A DNA stretch of 64,000 bases from Pseudomonas sp. FP2196 (GTDB taxonomy: Bacteria; Pseudomonadota; Gammaproteobacteria; Pseudomonadales; Pseudomonadaceae), in contig NZ_CP117445.1 in the NCBI RefSeq assembly GCF_030687715.1, positions 5,073,501-5,137,500 on the forward strand, read 5' to 3'. Under the pieces are notes generated by a model. The model saw nothing but the letters and a program-made list of their open reading frames with translations. It did no database searches and was not told the DNA's origin. How positions within the stretch are numbered: position 1 is the first letter of the stretch; every line of letters begins with the position of its first letter. This document shows positions 13,908 through 22,767 of the stretch, piece by piece. Position numbers and translations under genes: made by a program.

Positions 13908-14690
13908 TCAGTGCACGTCTTTCCAGTATTCACGCTTGAGCAGATAGGCGAACACAAAGAAGAACGCCAGGTACAGCAAAACGTAAGTACCGATGCGCTG
14001 ATGTTGCAGCTTAACCGGGTTAGCCGAGTAAGCCAGGAAGGTTACCAGATTCTTGACCTTCTCATCGAACTGCTCTTCGTTCAGAGCACCGGACTTCGGC
14101 ACGATGGTCAACTGATCGCACGCCTCATGGGTCAAAGGCGTACCGGTCAGCGGATCATATTGCTTCTTGCCGTCTTCGACGATCTGCACCTGTTTGCAAC
14201 CCACGACCTGACGACCCTGCAGGCCGACCAGCACGTTAGGCATGCCGACATTCGGGAAGACCTTGTTGTTCACACCCCAAGGACGTGCAGGATCTTCGTA
14301 GAACGACTTCAGGTAACCATAGAGCCAGTCAGTGCCACGCACGCGAGCCACCAGGGTCAGGTCAGGTGGCGCAGCACCGAACCAAGTCTTGGCGTCCGCC
14401 GGCTGCATGCCGATATTCATGTGATCGCCAATCTTGGCACCGGTGAACACCAGCTTCTCCAGCATCATTTCGTGAGGAATGCCCAGGTCATCGGCAACCC
14501 GTTCGTAACGCTGGAACTTGGCACTGTGGCAACCCATGCAATAGTTGGCAAAGGTACGTGCGCCATCCTGCAGGGCAGCCTTGTCGGAAACGTCGATGTC
14601 GACTTTTTCCAGCTCAGGACCGCCGTGTTCAGCAGCGAAAGACAGCACAGGCAAAGCAGCAAAAAGCAGAGCAAAAAATAACTTTTTCAT
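13908..14690 (-). CDS. petC: Cytochrome bc1 complex, cytochrome c1 subunit
   Basis: Membrane-anchored c-type cytochrome passing electrons from the Rieske protein to soluble cytochrome c. 260 residues: signal peptide (cleavage after LSFA), haem motif CMGCH near residue 52, a methionine-containing segment NIGMQPADAKTWFG, and a C-terminal membrane anchor (YVLLYLAFFFVFAYLL) at 237-252. The start codon overlaps the petB stop. Last gene of petABC. Confidence 0.96.
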   Translation of the reverse strand: MKKLFFALLFAALPVLSFAAEHGGPELEKVDIDVSDKAALQDGARTFANYCMGCHSAKFQRYERVADDLGIPHEMMLEKLVFTGAKIGDHMNIGMQPADAKTWFGAAPPDLTLVARVRGTDWLYGYLKSFYEDPARPWGVNNKVFPNVGMPNVLVGLQGRQVVGCKQVQIVEDGKKQYDPLTGTPLTHEACDQLTIVPKSGALNEEQFDEKVKNLVTFLAYSANPVKLQHQRIGTYVLLYLAFFFVFAYLLKREYWKDVH

Positions 14691-15904
14691 CAGCCAGTCA
14701 CCCTTTCCGGAACCGGTTTGGTCTTCTCGAGCCTGGTGTAGAAAGGCATCAAAATGAAGTAGGCGAAGTACAGGAAGGTGCAGACCTGCGACAGCAAGGT
14801 TCGCTCCGGTGTCGGAGCCAGAACACCCAGAATGCCCAGAATCACGAACGAAATGCAGAACACCAACAGCCAGATTTTGCTCATCCAGCCTTTGTAGCGC
14901 ATCGATTTCACCGGACTGCGGTCAAGCCATGGCAGGACAAACAGCACCGCGATGGCCGCCCCCATGGCGATAACACCCATGAGCTTGTCCGGAATTGCCC
15001 GCAGGATCGCGTAGAACGGTGTGAAGTACCAGACCGGCGCAATGTGCTCTGGCGTCTTGAACGGGTTAGCCGGTTCGAAGTTTGGCTTTTCGAGGAAGTA
15101 GCCGCCCATTTCCGGGAAGAAGAACACGATAAAGCAGAAGATGAACAGGAACACCACTACGCCGACAATGTCTTTCACGGTGTAGTACGGGTGGAAGGCA
15201 ATGCCATCCAGCGGGATGCCATTTTCGTCTTTGTGCTTCTTGATATCGACGCCATCAGGGTTGTTCGAACCCACTTCGTGCAGCGCCAGAATGTGCAGCA
15301 CCACCAGACCGAGAATCACGATTGGCAACGCGACAACGTGCAGAGCGAAGAAGCGATTCAGGGTGATCCCGGAGATCAGATAGTCACCACGGATCCACTG
15401 GGTCAGGTCGTTGCCGATGACCGGAATCGCACCGAACAGCGAGATGATCACCTGCGCCCCCCAGTAGGACATCTGGCCCCAAGGCAGCAGATACCCCATG
15501 AAGGCTTCGGCCATCAGCGCCAGGTAGATCAGCATGCCGAACACCCAGACCAGCTCACGCGGTTTCTGGTACGAACCGTAGAGCAGCCCACGGAACATGT
15601 GCAGATAGACCACGATGAAAAACGCCGAGGCACCAGTGGAGTGAAGCAGACGCAGGATCGAGCCGTACTCAACGTCACGCATGATGTATTCGACGGAAGC
15701 GAACGCTTCTTCTGCCGACGGCGTGTAACTCATCGTCAGCCAGACACCGGTGACGATCTGGTTGACCAGAACGAGCAATGCCAGCGAGCCGAAAAAGTAG
15801 AAGAAATTGAAGTTTTTTGGAGCGTAATACTTGCTGAGATGGTCTTCCCACATTTTGGTGGCGGGGAAGCGCGCATCAACCCAATCCATGAACTTGCTCA
15901 TCAC
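14690..15904 (-). CDS. petB: Cytochrome bc1 complex, cytochrome b subunit
   Basis: Eight-helix membrane protein holding the two b haems and the quinol oxidation and reduction sites. 404 residues from the first of two adjacent ATGs (403 from the second). Visible: SYTPSAEEAFASVEYI, haem-ligand helices with HSTGASAFFIVVYLHMFRGL and HVVALPIVILGLVVLHILALH, GYLLPWGQMSYWGA, and the PEW-equivalent segment PEHIAPVWYFTPFYAILRA. Overlaps petA by 4 bp. Confidence 0.97.
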   Translation of the reverse strand: MMSKFMDWVDARFPATKMWEDHLSKYYAPKNFNFFYFFGSLALLVLVNQIVTGVWLTMSYTPSAEEAFASVEYIMRDVEYGSILRLLHSTGASAFFIVVYLHMFRGLLYGSYQKPRELVWVFGMLIYLALMAEAFMGYLLPWGQMSYWGAQVIISLFGAIPVIGNDLTQWIRGDYLISGITLNRFFALHVVALPIVILGLVVLHILALHEVGSNNPDGVDIKKHKDENGIPLDGIAFHPYYTVKDIVGVVVFLFIFCFIVFFFPEMGGYFLEKPNFEPANPFKTPEHIAPVWYFTPFYAILRAIPDKLMGVIAMGAAIAVLFVLPWLDRSPVKSMRYKGWMSKIWLLVFCISFVILGILGVLAPTPERTLLSQVCTFLYFAYFILMPFYTRLEKTKPVPERVTG

Positions 15905-16494
15905 GCTTTCTCCGTATCGACGCCAATGACAATCAGGTCATCAGTCTCATAGGAATGCGGGGGAACTGGCAGGTTCAAAGGCGCAGGTTGCGACTTGTAG
16001 ACGCGGCCAGCCAGATCGTAGTGAGAACCGTGGCAAGGGCAGAAATAACCGCCTACCCAGTCTTTACCCAGATCCGCAGGTGCCACTTCGGGACGGAAGG
16101 TCGGTGAGCAACCCAAGTGTGTGCAAATCCCGATCAGCAGCAGAATTTCCGGCTTGATCGATCGCACTTCAGGGTCGACATAGGTGGGTTGCGTGGAGTT
16201 TTTGGAGGTTGGATCAGAGAGCTGGCCCTCGATCTTCTTGAGATTCCCCAGGATTTCCTCAGTACGGCGGACAATGAACACCGGCTGGCCGCGCCACTCA
16301 GCAATCATCTGCTGTCCTGGCTCGATTTTGCTGACATTCACTTTCACCGGTGCACCTGCGGCTTTTGCCTTGGCACTGGGAAACCATGACCCCACGAACG
16401 GGACCGCAGCCCCCACCGCTCCTGCAGCACCCACCACGGATGTGGCTGCTACCAAGAAGCGACGCCGGCCTGCATTCACGCCGTCATTGCTCAT
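15901..16494 (-). CDS. petA: Cytochrome bc1 complex, Rieske iron-sulfur subunit
   Basis: 197-residue Rieske [2Fe-2S] protein. A twin-arginine signal/anchor (RRRFLVAATSVVGAAG) precedes the globular domain. Cluster-binding boxes are CTHLGC near residue 132 and CPCHGSHYD near 152. First gene of petABC; the 270-bp upstream region contains the rpsI terminator and presumably the pet promoter. Confidence 0.97.
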   Translation of the reverse strand: MSNDGVNAGRRRFLVAATSVVGAAGAVGAAVPFVGSWFPSAKAKAAGAPVKVNVSKIEPGQQMIAEWRGQPVFIVRRTEEILGNLKKIEGQLSDPTSKNSTQPTYVDPEVRSIKPEILLLIGICTHLGCSPTFRPEVAPADLGKDWVGGYFCPCHGSHYDLAGRVYKSQPAPLNLPVPPHSYETDDLIVIGVDTEKA

Positions 16495-16706
16495 TCAGTC
16501 CTCTCCCATCAGCTTTGTGGCCTGTTAAATCAGGCATCTACTAAATAAATCAATGTTACTTATAAAAATTTTGCCGAGATGGTAATGAAAAGCCCCAATT
16601 CTGACAAGGGAATTACCCGGAGCTCTCACCCTCAAGCCTTGCAGTATAGGGGGTCTACGGAAGTGGCAAGTTGTCGCAGCGCAATTCTTTTGATAAATCG
16701 CAGGCA

Positions 16707-16749
16707 TAAAAAAACGCCCGCTTCCGTGAGGAATCGGGCGTTCTTTTTG
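16707..16749 (-). terminator. Terminator downstream of rpsI
   Basis: Stem AACGCCCG / CGGGCGTT around a 16-base loop, followed on the minus strand by a T-run (plus-strand AAAAAAA at 16707). It lies 16 bases after the rpsI stop codon. Confidence 0.85.
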
Positions 16750-16764
16750 AACGTGGAAGCGGAA

Positions 16765-17157
16765 TTAACGCTTCGAGTACTGCGGACGCTTACGCGCTTT
16801 ACGCAGACCAACTTTCTTACGTTCAACTTCACGGGCGTCGCGAGTAACGAAGCCAGCTTTGCGCAGAGCGCCACGCAGGGTTTCGTCGTAGTCCATCAGA
16901 GCGCGAGTGATGCCGTGGCGGATTGCGCCAGCTTGACCACTTACACCACCACCGATAACGGTGACGTAGATGTCGAACTTCTCGACAGTCTCAGTCAGCT
17001 CCAGCGGCTGACGAACTACCATGCGGGCAGTTTCGCGGCCGAAGAAGTTTTCCAGCGAACGGTTGTTGATGGAGATATTACCAGTACCCGGACGCAGGAA
17101 AACGCGTGCGGTTGCGGTCTTGCGACGGCCAGTGCCGTAATTTTGAGTCGCCGACAT
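16765..17157 (-). CDS. rpsI: 30S ribosomal protein S9
   Basis: 130 residues, the normal length. Starts [20 protein letters not shown], contains [19 protein letters not shown], and ends in the basic tail RKRPQYSKR whose final Lys-Arg reach the P-site tRNA. It follows rplM after 14 bases, the universal rplM-rpsI operon. Confidence 0.98.
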   Translation of the reverse strand: MSATQNYGTGRRKTATARVFLRPGTGNISINNRSLENFFGRETARMVVRQPLELTETVEKFDIYVTVIGGGVSGQAGAIRHGITRALMDYDETLRGALRKAGFVTRDAREVERKKVGLRKARKRPQYSKR

Positions 17158-17171
17158 AATGTACTATTCCG

Positions 17172-17600
17172 TTAAAACTTCAGTTCTTGGGGCTGCTGAG
17201 CAGTATGTGGGTGTGCAGCGCCCGCATAGACTTTCAGCTTACGGTACATGTCGCGACCCAGTGGGTTTTTAGGCAGCATGCCTTTAACCGCGGTCTCGAT
17301 CACGCGCTCAGGGGCTTTAGCGATCAGCTTTTCAAAGTTGATCGACTTGATGCCGCCCGGGAAACCGGAGTGGGAGTAGTACATTTTGTCAGTGGTTTTA
17401 GCGCCGGTAACACGGATCTGCTCAGCGTTGATTACGACGATGTAGTCGCCGGTGTCAACGTGAGGAGTGTACTCAGGCTTGTGCTTGCCACGCAGACGGC
17501 TCGCGATTTCGGTGGCCAGACGACCCAGGGTCTGACCAGCAGCGTCGACGACAAACCAGTCGCGCTTTACTGTTTCCGGTTTAGCAGTAAAAGTTTTCAT
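17172..17600 (-). CDS. rplM: 50S ribosomal protein L13
   Basis: 142 residues, normal length. Contains [37 protein letters not shown] and [21 protein letters not shown]. Transcription starts in the 245-base gap shared with the divergent aldo/keto reductase; I could not assign an L13 autoregulatory leader with confidence. Confidence 0.98.
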   Translation of the reverse strand: MKTFTAKPETVKRDWFVVDAAGQTLGRLATEIASRLRGKHKPEYTPHVDTGDYIVVINAEQIRVTGAKTTDKMYYSHSGFPGGIKSINFEKLIAKAPERVIETAVKGMLPKNPLGRDMYRKLKVYAGAAHPHTAQQPQELKF

Positions 17601-17845
17601 TCTTTATAGCCTCAGGGGCCGCCCTGTAAATTAGACGGCGGATCTTACTGAATAGTGCGTACTTTGACAAGTCAAAGGCAGCCGGATACAGACGCTTTCG
17701 GGGGCTCGGGTCGGCGCGTCCGTTCAACGGCAAGATTCTTCGGCGGCGGCGCATCACTTCCACTGCAGAAAGAGGTCGGCAATTATGCAGATTGCGAAAA
17801 ATAATTCAACCTGCTTTTATGATTGTTTTGCCCAAGGAGCACCCG

Positions 17846-18886
17846 ATGGACTATCGCCAGCTTGGCCGTACCGACCTGAACGTGAGTGCAATCTGCCTCG
17901 GCACCATGACCTGGGGCGAGCAAAACACTGAAGCTGAAGCCTTCGCACAGATTGAACGGGCCAAAGAGGCCGGGATCAATTTCATCGACACCGCCGAGAT
18001 GTACCCGGTGCCGCCGAAAGCCGAAACCTACGCCACCACCGAGCGCTACATCGGCAACTACTTCAAAAGTCGGGGCGATCGTACCGACTGGATCCTGGCC
18101 AGCAAGATCGCCGGCCCGGGCAACACCATCGACTACATCCGGGACAAAAATCTGCGCCACAACCGCCAGCACATAACTGAAGCGGTGGATGCCAGCCTGA
18201 AACGCCTGCAAACCGATTACATCGATCTTTACCAGTTGCACTGGCCTGAGCGCAGCACCAACTTTTTCGGACAGCTGGGCTACAAACACAAGATCGAAGC
18301 CAACCTGACCCCGCTCGAAGACACCCTTGAAGCGCTCGACGAGCAGGTGAAGGCCGGCAAGATCCGCCACATCGGACTGTCCAACGAAACGCCGTGGGGC
18401 ACCATGCGTTTCCTCGCTCTGGCCGAAGCCCGTGGCTGGCCGCGCGCGGTGTCGATCCAGAACCCTTACAACCTGCTCAACCGCAGCTTCGAAGTCGGCC
18501 TGGCCGAAATCGCCATCCGCGAACAATGCGGCCTGCTCGCCTATTCGCCACTGGCGTTCGGTTTCCTGTCGGGCAAGTACGAAGGTGGCGCCCGCCCGCC
18601 AAAAGGTCGCCTGAGCCTCTACAGCCGTTTCAGCCGCTACTTCAATCCGCAATCGGAAGCTGCCTGCAGCCGTTACGTTGCATTGGCCCGTGAACACGGT
18701 CTGGATCCGGCGCAAATGGCCCTGGCGTTCGTGACCCAGCAACCGTTCGTCACCAGCAACATCATGGGTGCAACCACTCTTGAGCAGCTGGACAGCAACA
18801 TTGCCAGTTTCGATCTGAAACTTTCCGATGAAGTGCTGGCAGGGATCGAGGCGATTCACAAGGATCACCCAAACCCTGCACCTTGA
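17846..18886 (+). CDS. NADP(H)-dependent aldo/keto reductase (Tas-like)
   Basis: 346-residue TIM-barrel oxidoreductase of the AKR family closest to E. coli Tas. Catalytic tetrad residues lie in FIDTAEMYPV (Asp, Tyr), ILASKIAG (Lys) and YQLHWPERSTNFFG (His). The Tas-type insert around RTDWILASK and TPLEDTLEALDEQVKAGKIRHIGLSNET is present. ATG 17846 is chosen because AAGGAG ends 6 bases before it and the family begins MDYRQLGRTDLNVS. Substrate unknown. Downstream is a REP pair, then the convergent acyl-CoA dehydrogenase. Confidence 0.92.
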   Translation: MDYRQLGRTDLNVSAICLGTMTWGEQNTEAEAFAQIERAKEAGINFIDTAEMYPVPPKAETYATTERYIGNYFKSRGDRTDWILASKIAGPGNTIDYIRDKNLRHNRQHITEAVDASLKRLQTDYIDLYQLHWPERSTNFFGQLGYKHKIEANLTPLEDTLEALDEQVKAGKIRHIGLSNETPWGTMRFLALAEARGWPRAVSIQNPYNLLNRSFEVGLAEIAIREQCGLLAYSPLAFGFLSGKYEGGARPPKGRLSLYSRFSRYFNPQSEAACSRYVALAREHGLDPAQMALAFVTQQPFVTSNIMGATTLEQLDSNIASFDLKLSDEVLAGIEAIHKDHPNPAP

Positions 18887-18901
18887 TCGACCATTAAAAG
18901 C

Positions 18902-18966
18902 TTCGCGAGCAGGCTCACTCCTACAGGGAACGCATTCCAAATGCAGAAGTGAGCCTGCTCGCGATA
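18902..18966. repeat. REP palindrome pair (GCGAGCAGGCTCACT type)
   Basis: Two inverted copies of CGCGAGCAGGCTCACT, separated by 33 bases, between convergent genes. The same unit recurs at 21297-21388, 58757-58826 and, degenerate, 62171-62264. This is the REP/REPIN pattern known in fluorescent pseudomonads. Confidence 0.85.
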
Positions 18967-18989
18967 ACGGTCTAACAGTCACCGAAGGC

Positions 18990-20126
18990 TCATAGCGACC
19001 GCGCAATGATCTCCTTCATGATTTCATTGGTGCCGGCATAAATCCGCTGCACCCGCGCATCCGCCCACGCCCGGGCCACGGGGTATTCCCACATGAAGCC
19101 GTAACCACCGTGCAACTGCACGCACTCGTCGAGCACCTTGCATTGCAGGTCGGTGCCCCAGTACTTGGCCATCGCCGCCGTCGGCACGTCGAGCTTGCCT
19201 TGCAGATGCAGTTCCAGGCACTTATCGACAAAAACGCGACCGATCTGAATCTCCGTAGCCATTTCCGCCAGTTTGAAGCGGGTGTTCTGGAAGTCAGCAA
19301 TCGCCTTGCCGAACGCCTTGCGATCGCGGGTGTAATCGAGCGTCCATTGCAGCGCCGCTTCCGCCGAGGCCAGGCCGCCAATCGCCACGGTCAGACGCTC
19401 CTGCGGTAGCTCCTGCATCAGATAGGCAAACCCTGCCCCGGCCTGACCCAACAGGTTTTCTTTCGGCACGCGTACATCCTGGAAGAACAATTCCGACGTG
19501 TCCTGTGCCTTCATACCGACCTTTTCCAGGCGTTTGCCCTTGTCGAAACCCGGCGTATTCGCTTCGACCAGAAACAGGCTGGTGCCCTTGGCCCCGGCCT
19601 TCGGATCGGTCTTGGCGACGACGATTACCAGGTCGGCCAGGAAGCCGTTGGTGATGAAGGTTTTTGAACCGTTGATCACGTATTCATCGCCGTCCAGCAC
19701 AGCGGTGGTCTTGACCCCTTGCAGGTCGGAACCGGCGCCCGGCTCGGTCATCGCGATAGCAGTGACCATCTCCCCCGACACCAGTTTCGGCAGGTATTTG
19801 TGTTTCAGCGCTTCGCTGCCGTAATGCAGGATGTACGGCGCGACGATGTCCGAATGCAGTGAAAAACCGATACCGGTCAGACCCAGCCGCCCGACCTCCT
19901 CAATTACCACCGCGCTGTAAAGAAAATCGGCCCCCAAGCCGCCGTACTCTTCCGGCAGATGCGAGCACAGCATCCCCGCCTCCCCCGCCTTGTTCCACAG
20001 TTTGCGGTCGATATAGCCTTGTTTCTCCCATTGCGCATGGAACGGTACCGCCTCTTTTTCGAGGAAGGTTCGTACGCTGTCGCGGAACAATTCGTGCTCG
20101 GGGCTGAACAAGGTTCTGGGGATCAT
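18990..20126 (-). CDS. Acyl-CoA dehydrogenase (long-chain/isovaleryl-like)
   Basis: FAD-dependent dehydrogenase of 378 residues that would introduce the alpha-beta double bond into an acyl-CoA. Signatures: AMTEPGAGSDLQG near residue 125, INGSKTFITNG, DYTRDRKAFGK, QLHGGYGFMWEYPVARAWAD and a C-terminal RIYAGTNEIMKEII. The segment FAYLMQELPQERL resembles the helix-G position that supplies the catalytic Glu in long-chain and isovaleryl dehydrogenases, whereas the classical medium-chain position in RIYAGT has Ala-Gly. Divergent from a GlxA-type regulator across 151 bp, so regulation by it is plausible. Exact substrate unknown. Confidence 0.92.
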   Translation of the reverse strand: MIPRTLFSPEHELFRDSVRTFLEKEAVPFHAQWEKQGYIDRKLWNKAGEAGMLCSHLPEEYGGLGADFLYSAVVIEEVGRLGLTGIGFSLHSDIVAPYILHYGSEALKHKYLPKLVSGEMVTAIAMTEPGAGSDLQGVKTTAVLDGDEYVINGSKTFITNGFLADLVIVVAKTDPKAGAKGTSLFLVEANTPGFDKGKRLEKVGMKAQDTSELFFQDVRVPKENLLGQAGAGFAYLMQELPQERLTVAIGGLASAEAALQWTLDYTRDRKAFGKAIADFQNTRFKLAEMATEIQIGRVFVDKCLELHLQGKLDVPTAAMAKYWGTDLQCKVLDECVQLHGGYGFMWEYPVARAWADARVQRIYAGTNEIMKEIIARSL

Positions 20127-20277
20127 GCGGCACCTTTCTTTCTTGTTGGAGGGATATGACCTTCAGAGACTATGCCTCCCCTCCGATACAGGACACTGGA
20201 CACATCCGACAAAAAATAAGACGATCCAGCCGTCTGGTGACCACTTTCCCTTATAAAAACAAAACAAAAGTTGAATT

Positions 20278-21273
20278 ATGTCTAAGCAAGTCTCCACGCC
20301 CTTGCGGCGCGTCAGCATCCTGGCGATCGACCGGGTTTTCGCATCCACTCTCATGCAGGCCAAGGATTTCTTCCATCTGGCCAGCCTGCGTTACGGCAAA
20401 CAACTGGGCCACGGCCTGACTCCGGCGTTCGAAACACGCCTGGTTAGCCCCGACGGCAAACCGGTGAACAGTTTCAGCGACGTGGTCATGCCGGTCGACG
20501 GCGGCCTGGAAAATGCCGACGTCATTATCCTGCCGGCGTTCTGGGACGATTTCGATACGCTTTGCAGCCGTTATCCACAGGTACTGCCGTGGCTGCGCGA
20601 GCAACATGCTCGCGGCGCGGTACTGTGCGGCGAAGCCACCGGAGTGTTCTGGCTGGCCGAGGCCGGTCTGCTCAATGGCAAGGAAGCAACCACCTACTGG
20701 CGCTTCTTCAACGCCTTCGCTGAGCGCTACCCCAAGGTGTATCTCAATCAGGACAAACACCTGACCGATGCCGATAACCTGTATTGCGCTGGCGGCACCA
20801 CATCGGCCTGCGACCTCTACATCTACTTGATCGAGCGCTTCTGCGGGGCCAACGTCGCACAGGCCGTGGCCCGCGACATCCTCTACGAAGTGCAGCGCAG
20901 TTATTCGCCGGGGCGCATCGGTTTTGGCGGACAAAAGCTGCATCAGGACGTGATCATCCTGCAGATCCAGCACTGGCTCGAAGAACACTTCGCCGACAAA
21001 TTCCGCTTCGAAGACGTCGCCCGCGAACACGGCATGAGCATTCGCAATTTCATGCGCCGCTTCCAGACGGCCACGGGCGACAAACCGCTGCATTACCTGC
21101 AACGGCTGCGCATCGAGACGGCCAAGGGTTTGCTATCGGGCAGTCGCAAGAGCATCAAGACCATCAGCTATGAGGTCGGTTACGACGATGCGAGTTTCTT
21201 TGCGCGGCTGTTTCGTCAGCACACCGAGTTGTCGCCCAACCAGTATCGGCAGCAGTTTCAGCAGGCTGCGTAA
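20278..21273 (+). CDS. GlxA-type AraC-family transcriptional regulator
   Basis: 331 residues: an N-terminal DJ-1/PfpI-like class I glutamine-amidotransferase domain (about 10-190) and a C-terminal AraC helix-turn-helix pair (about 230-328; FEDVAREHGMSIRNFMRRF and IKTISYEVGYDDASFFARLFRQ). The nucleophile elbow reads LCGEATGVFWLAEAG: the Cys usual in active DJ-1/PfpI enzymes is absent at the elbow, so this domain probably senses a ligand. The RBS is weak. Divergent from an acyl-CoA dehydrogenase. Followed by a REP pair and a terminator. Confidence 0.9.
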   Translation: MSKQVSTPLRRVSILAIDRVFASTLMQAKDFFHLASLRYGKQLGHGLTPAFETRLVSPDGKPVNSFSDVVMPVDGGLENADVIILPAFWDDFDTLCSRYPQVLPWLREQHARGAVLCGEATGVFWLAEAGLLNGKEATTYWRFFNAFAERYPKVYLNQDKHLTDADNLYCAGGTTSACDLYIYLIERFCGANVAQAVARDILYEVQRSYSPGRIGFGGQKLHQDVIILQIQHWLEEHFADKFRFEDVAREHGMSIRNFMRRFQTATGDKPLHYLQRLRIETAKGLLSGSRKSIKTISYEVGYDDASFFARLFRQHTELSPNQYRQQFQQAA

Positions 21274-21296
21274 ACCTCTGCCCATACACAAACCCA

Positions 21297-21388
21297 TGCA
21301 GGAGTGAGCCTGCTCGCAATTGCGTCAGTCCATGCAGCATTTACGTGACTGATCCACCGCTATCGCGAGCAGGCTCACTCCTACGGGG
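21297..21388. repeat. REP palindrome pair
   Basis: AGGAGTGAGCCTGCTCGC and its inverted partner GCGAGCAGGCTCACTCCT, 52 bases apart. Same family as 18902-18966. It lies between the GlxA-type gene and its terminator. Confidence 0.85.
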
Positions 21389-21410
21389 TATTGCGGTGAA
21401 TTCTGGATAT

Positions 21411-21445
21411 AAAAAAAGGCCTGCAAATGCAGGCCCTTTTTCTTT
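21411..21445 (+). terminator. Terminator downstream of GlxA-type regulator
   Basis: Stem GGCCTGCA / TGCAGGCC with loop AA, followed by CTTTTTCTTT and preceded by seven A residues. The IS3 element begins 5 bases further on, so the insertion left this terminator intact. Confidence 0.85.
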
Positions 21446-21502
21446 GCCGTGTCCCGTCCTGAATAAGGTTTACACCTTCTGACTTCTTTTCAGGAAGGTG
21501 CA

Positions 21503-21898
21503 ATGGATACGGGCACGAAGCGCAGTCAGCGTGATTACACACTGGCTTTTAAATTATCGGTTGTCGACCAGGTCGAAAAAGGCGAGTTGAGTTATAAAGA
21601 GGCTCAGCGGCGCTATGGGATTCAGGGTCGGTCGACGGTGCTGGTTTGGTTACGCAAACATGGTCGCCAGGACTGGAGCCAAGGCGCCTCCATTCGTTCC
21701 CAGAGGATCAGATCTATGGACGAGCCAACCTTGCCACTGACTCCCGAGCAAAGAATCAAAGAACTCGAGGAACAACTGGCGCTGGCAACTCAGAAAGCCC
21801 AATTCTTTGAAGCCGTGGTCGATGTTCTGAAAAATGACTACGGCGTATCTGTCGTAAAAAAGCGACCCGGCAAGTCGTTGCGCAAACCCAAACCCTGA
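21503..21898 (+). CDS. IS3-family transposase OrfA
   Basis: 131-residue DNA-binding part of the transposase. Helix-turn-helix region TLAFKLSVVDQVEKGELSYKEAQRRYGIQGRSTVLVWL is at residues 11-50, and a leucine-zipper-like coiled coil ELEEQLALATQKAQFFEAVV at about 88-107. AGGAAGG precedes the ATG. The heptamer A AAA AAG at 21856-21862 is in the X XXY YYZ register in this frame; a -1 slip there joins it to OrfB. Confidence 0.93.
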   Translation: MDTGTKRSQRDYTLAFKLSVVDQVEKGELSYKEAQRRYGIQGRSTVLVWLRKHGRQDWSQGASIRSQRIRSMDEPTLPLTPEQRIKELEEQLALATQKAQFFEAVVDVLKNDYGVSVVKKRPGKSLRKPKP

Positions 21899-21921
21899 GT
21901 GTCAGCAGGGCTTGCCAATTT

Positions 21922-22725
21922 ATGGGAATAAGCCGTCAGGCCTATTACAAACGCAACCGGGTCTACAGGGCTCGGGCCGACCAGGATCAGCAGCTCATAA
22001 CGTTTGTAGAGAAGGTCCGTGCTCGCCAACCGTGCATCGGCACTCGCAAGCTGCATTCGATGATGCATGAGCAGCGTGAGCAACAGGAGCTCCATGTTGG
22101 CCGGGATCGTTTGTTCGCGGTTTTGCGGGAAAGCCGCCAGTTGGTCCGCAGAAAACGGGCGTATCACAAGACGACCGACAGCCATCATCGCTTCCGCCGA
22201 CACCCCAATCTGCTGAAACCAAGCCCGGAACAAATAGTCGCTACCGGCCCAGAACAGGTCTGGGTGGCCGATATTACTTACCTGCCTACCCGTGATGGCG
22301 TTGCCTATTTGAGTTTAGTGACGGATGTCTTTTCGAGAAAAATAGTCGGCTATCACGTGCATGAAAGTCTGCACACCAACTCCGTGGTGCAAGCCTTTCG
22401 AATGGCTTTGAAGCGACGTCGAAGCGTTCAGAAACTGGTCCATCACTCGGATCGAGGCGCGCAGTACTGCTCGGCCCTTTATCAAGAAATGCACGCAAAG
22501 CATGGCATCACTTGCTCGATGACCGACGGCTACGACTGCTACCAAAACGCCTTGGCAGAGCGGGTCAACGGCATCTTGAAAACAGAGTTCTTGATCCACC
22601 GACCTGCGGATTTTGCGCAGGCCACACAGATGGTGCGAGAGGCCGTCACGATCTACAACCAGGAGCGGCCGCACCTCTCTTTAAAATACAAAACGCCCGA
22701 TGCGGTGCATCGGGCGTTAGGGTGA
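21922..22725 (+). CDS. IS3-family transposase OrfB (rve integrase core; made as OrfAB fusion)
   Basis: DDE integrase of at least 267 residues. After a -1 slip at 21856-21862 the frame is open from 21862 to this ATG without a stop, so the normal product is an OrfAB fusion of about 407 residues. Catalytic acids are visible in WVADITYLPT (Asp), VHHSDRGAQYCS (Asp) and NALAERVNGILKTEFL (Glu). N-terminal ISRQAYYKRNR and HTH_21-like ARQPCIGTRKLHSMM segments are typical. No frameshift or internal stop damages the core. Confidence 0.92.
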   Translation: MGISRQAYYKRNRVYRARADQDQQLITFVEKVRARQPCIGTRKLHSMMHEQREQQELHVGRDRLFAVLRESRQLVRRKRAYHKTTDSHHRFRRHPNLLKPSPEQIVATGPEQVWVADITYLPTRDGVAYLSLVTDVFSRKIVGYHVHESLHTNSVVQAFRMALKRRRSVQKLVHHSDRGAQYCSALYQEMHAKHGITCSMTDGYDCYQNALAERVNGILKTEFLIHRPADFAQATQMVREAVTIYNQERPHLSLKYKTPDAVHRALG

Positions 22726-22767
22726 AACAGGTGTAAACCTATTTCAGGACTAGACACCGAAATCCGT

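Larger units (their letters stand above)
21450..22756 (+). mobile_element. IS3-family insertion sequence (1307 bp, apparently intact)
   Basis: Ends are 27-bp imperfect inverted repeats (21450-21476 and 22730-22756; 23 of 27 positions match; both begin TGTC and share GTCCTGAA and AGGTTTACACC). They are flanked by the direct repeat CCG (21447-21449 and 22757-22759), a 3-bp target duplication typical of IS3 elements. Inside are orfA and orfB linked by a -1 frameshift signal. A perfect 12-bp-arm hairpin with a 3-base loop (22692-22718) sits at the end of orfB, just inside the right repeat. Nothing in it is broken, so it may still be active. Confidence 0.93.

Noticed and set aside
17601..17845. 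L13 autoregulatory leader upstream of rplM
   Set aside because: I could not trace a convincing L13-leader hairpin by eye in this stretch.
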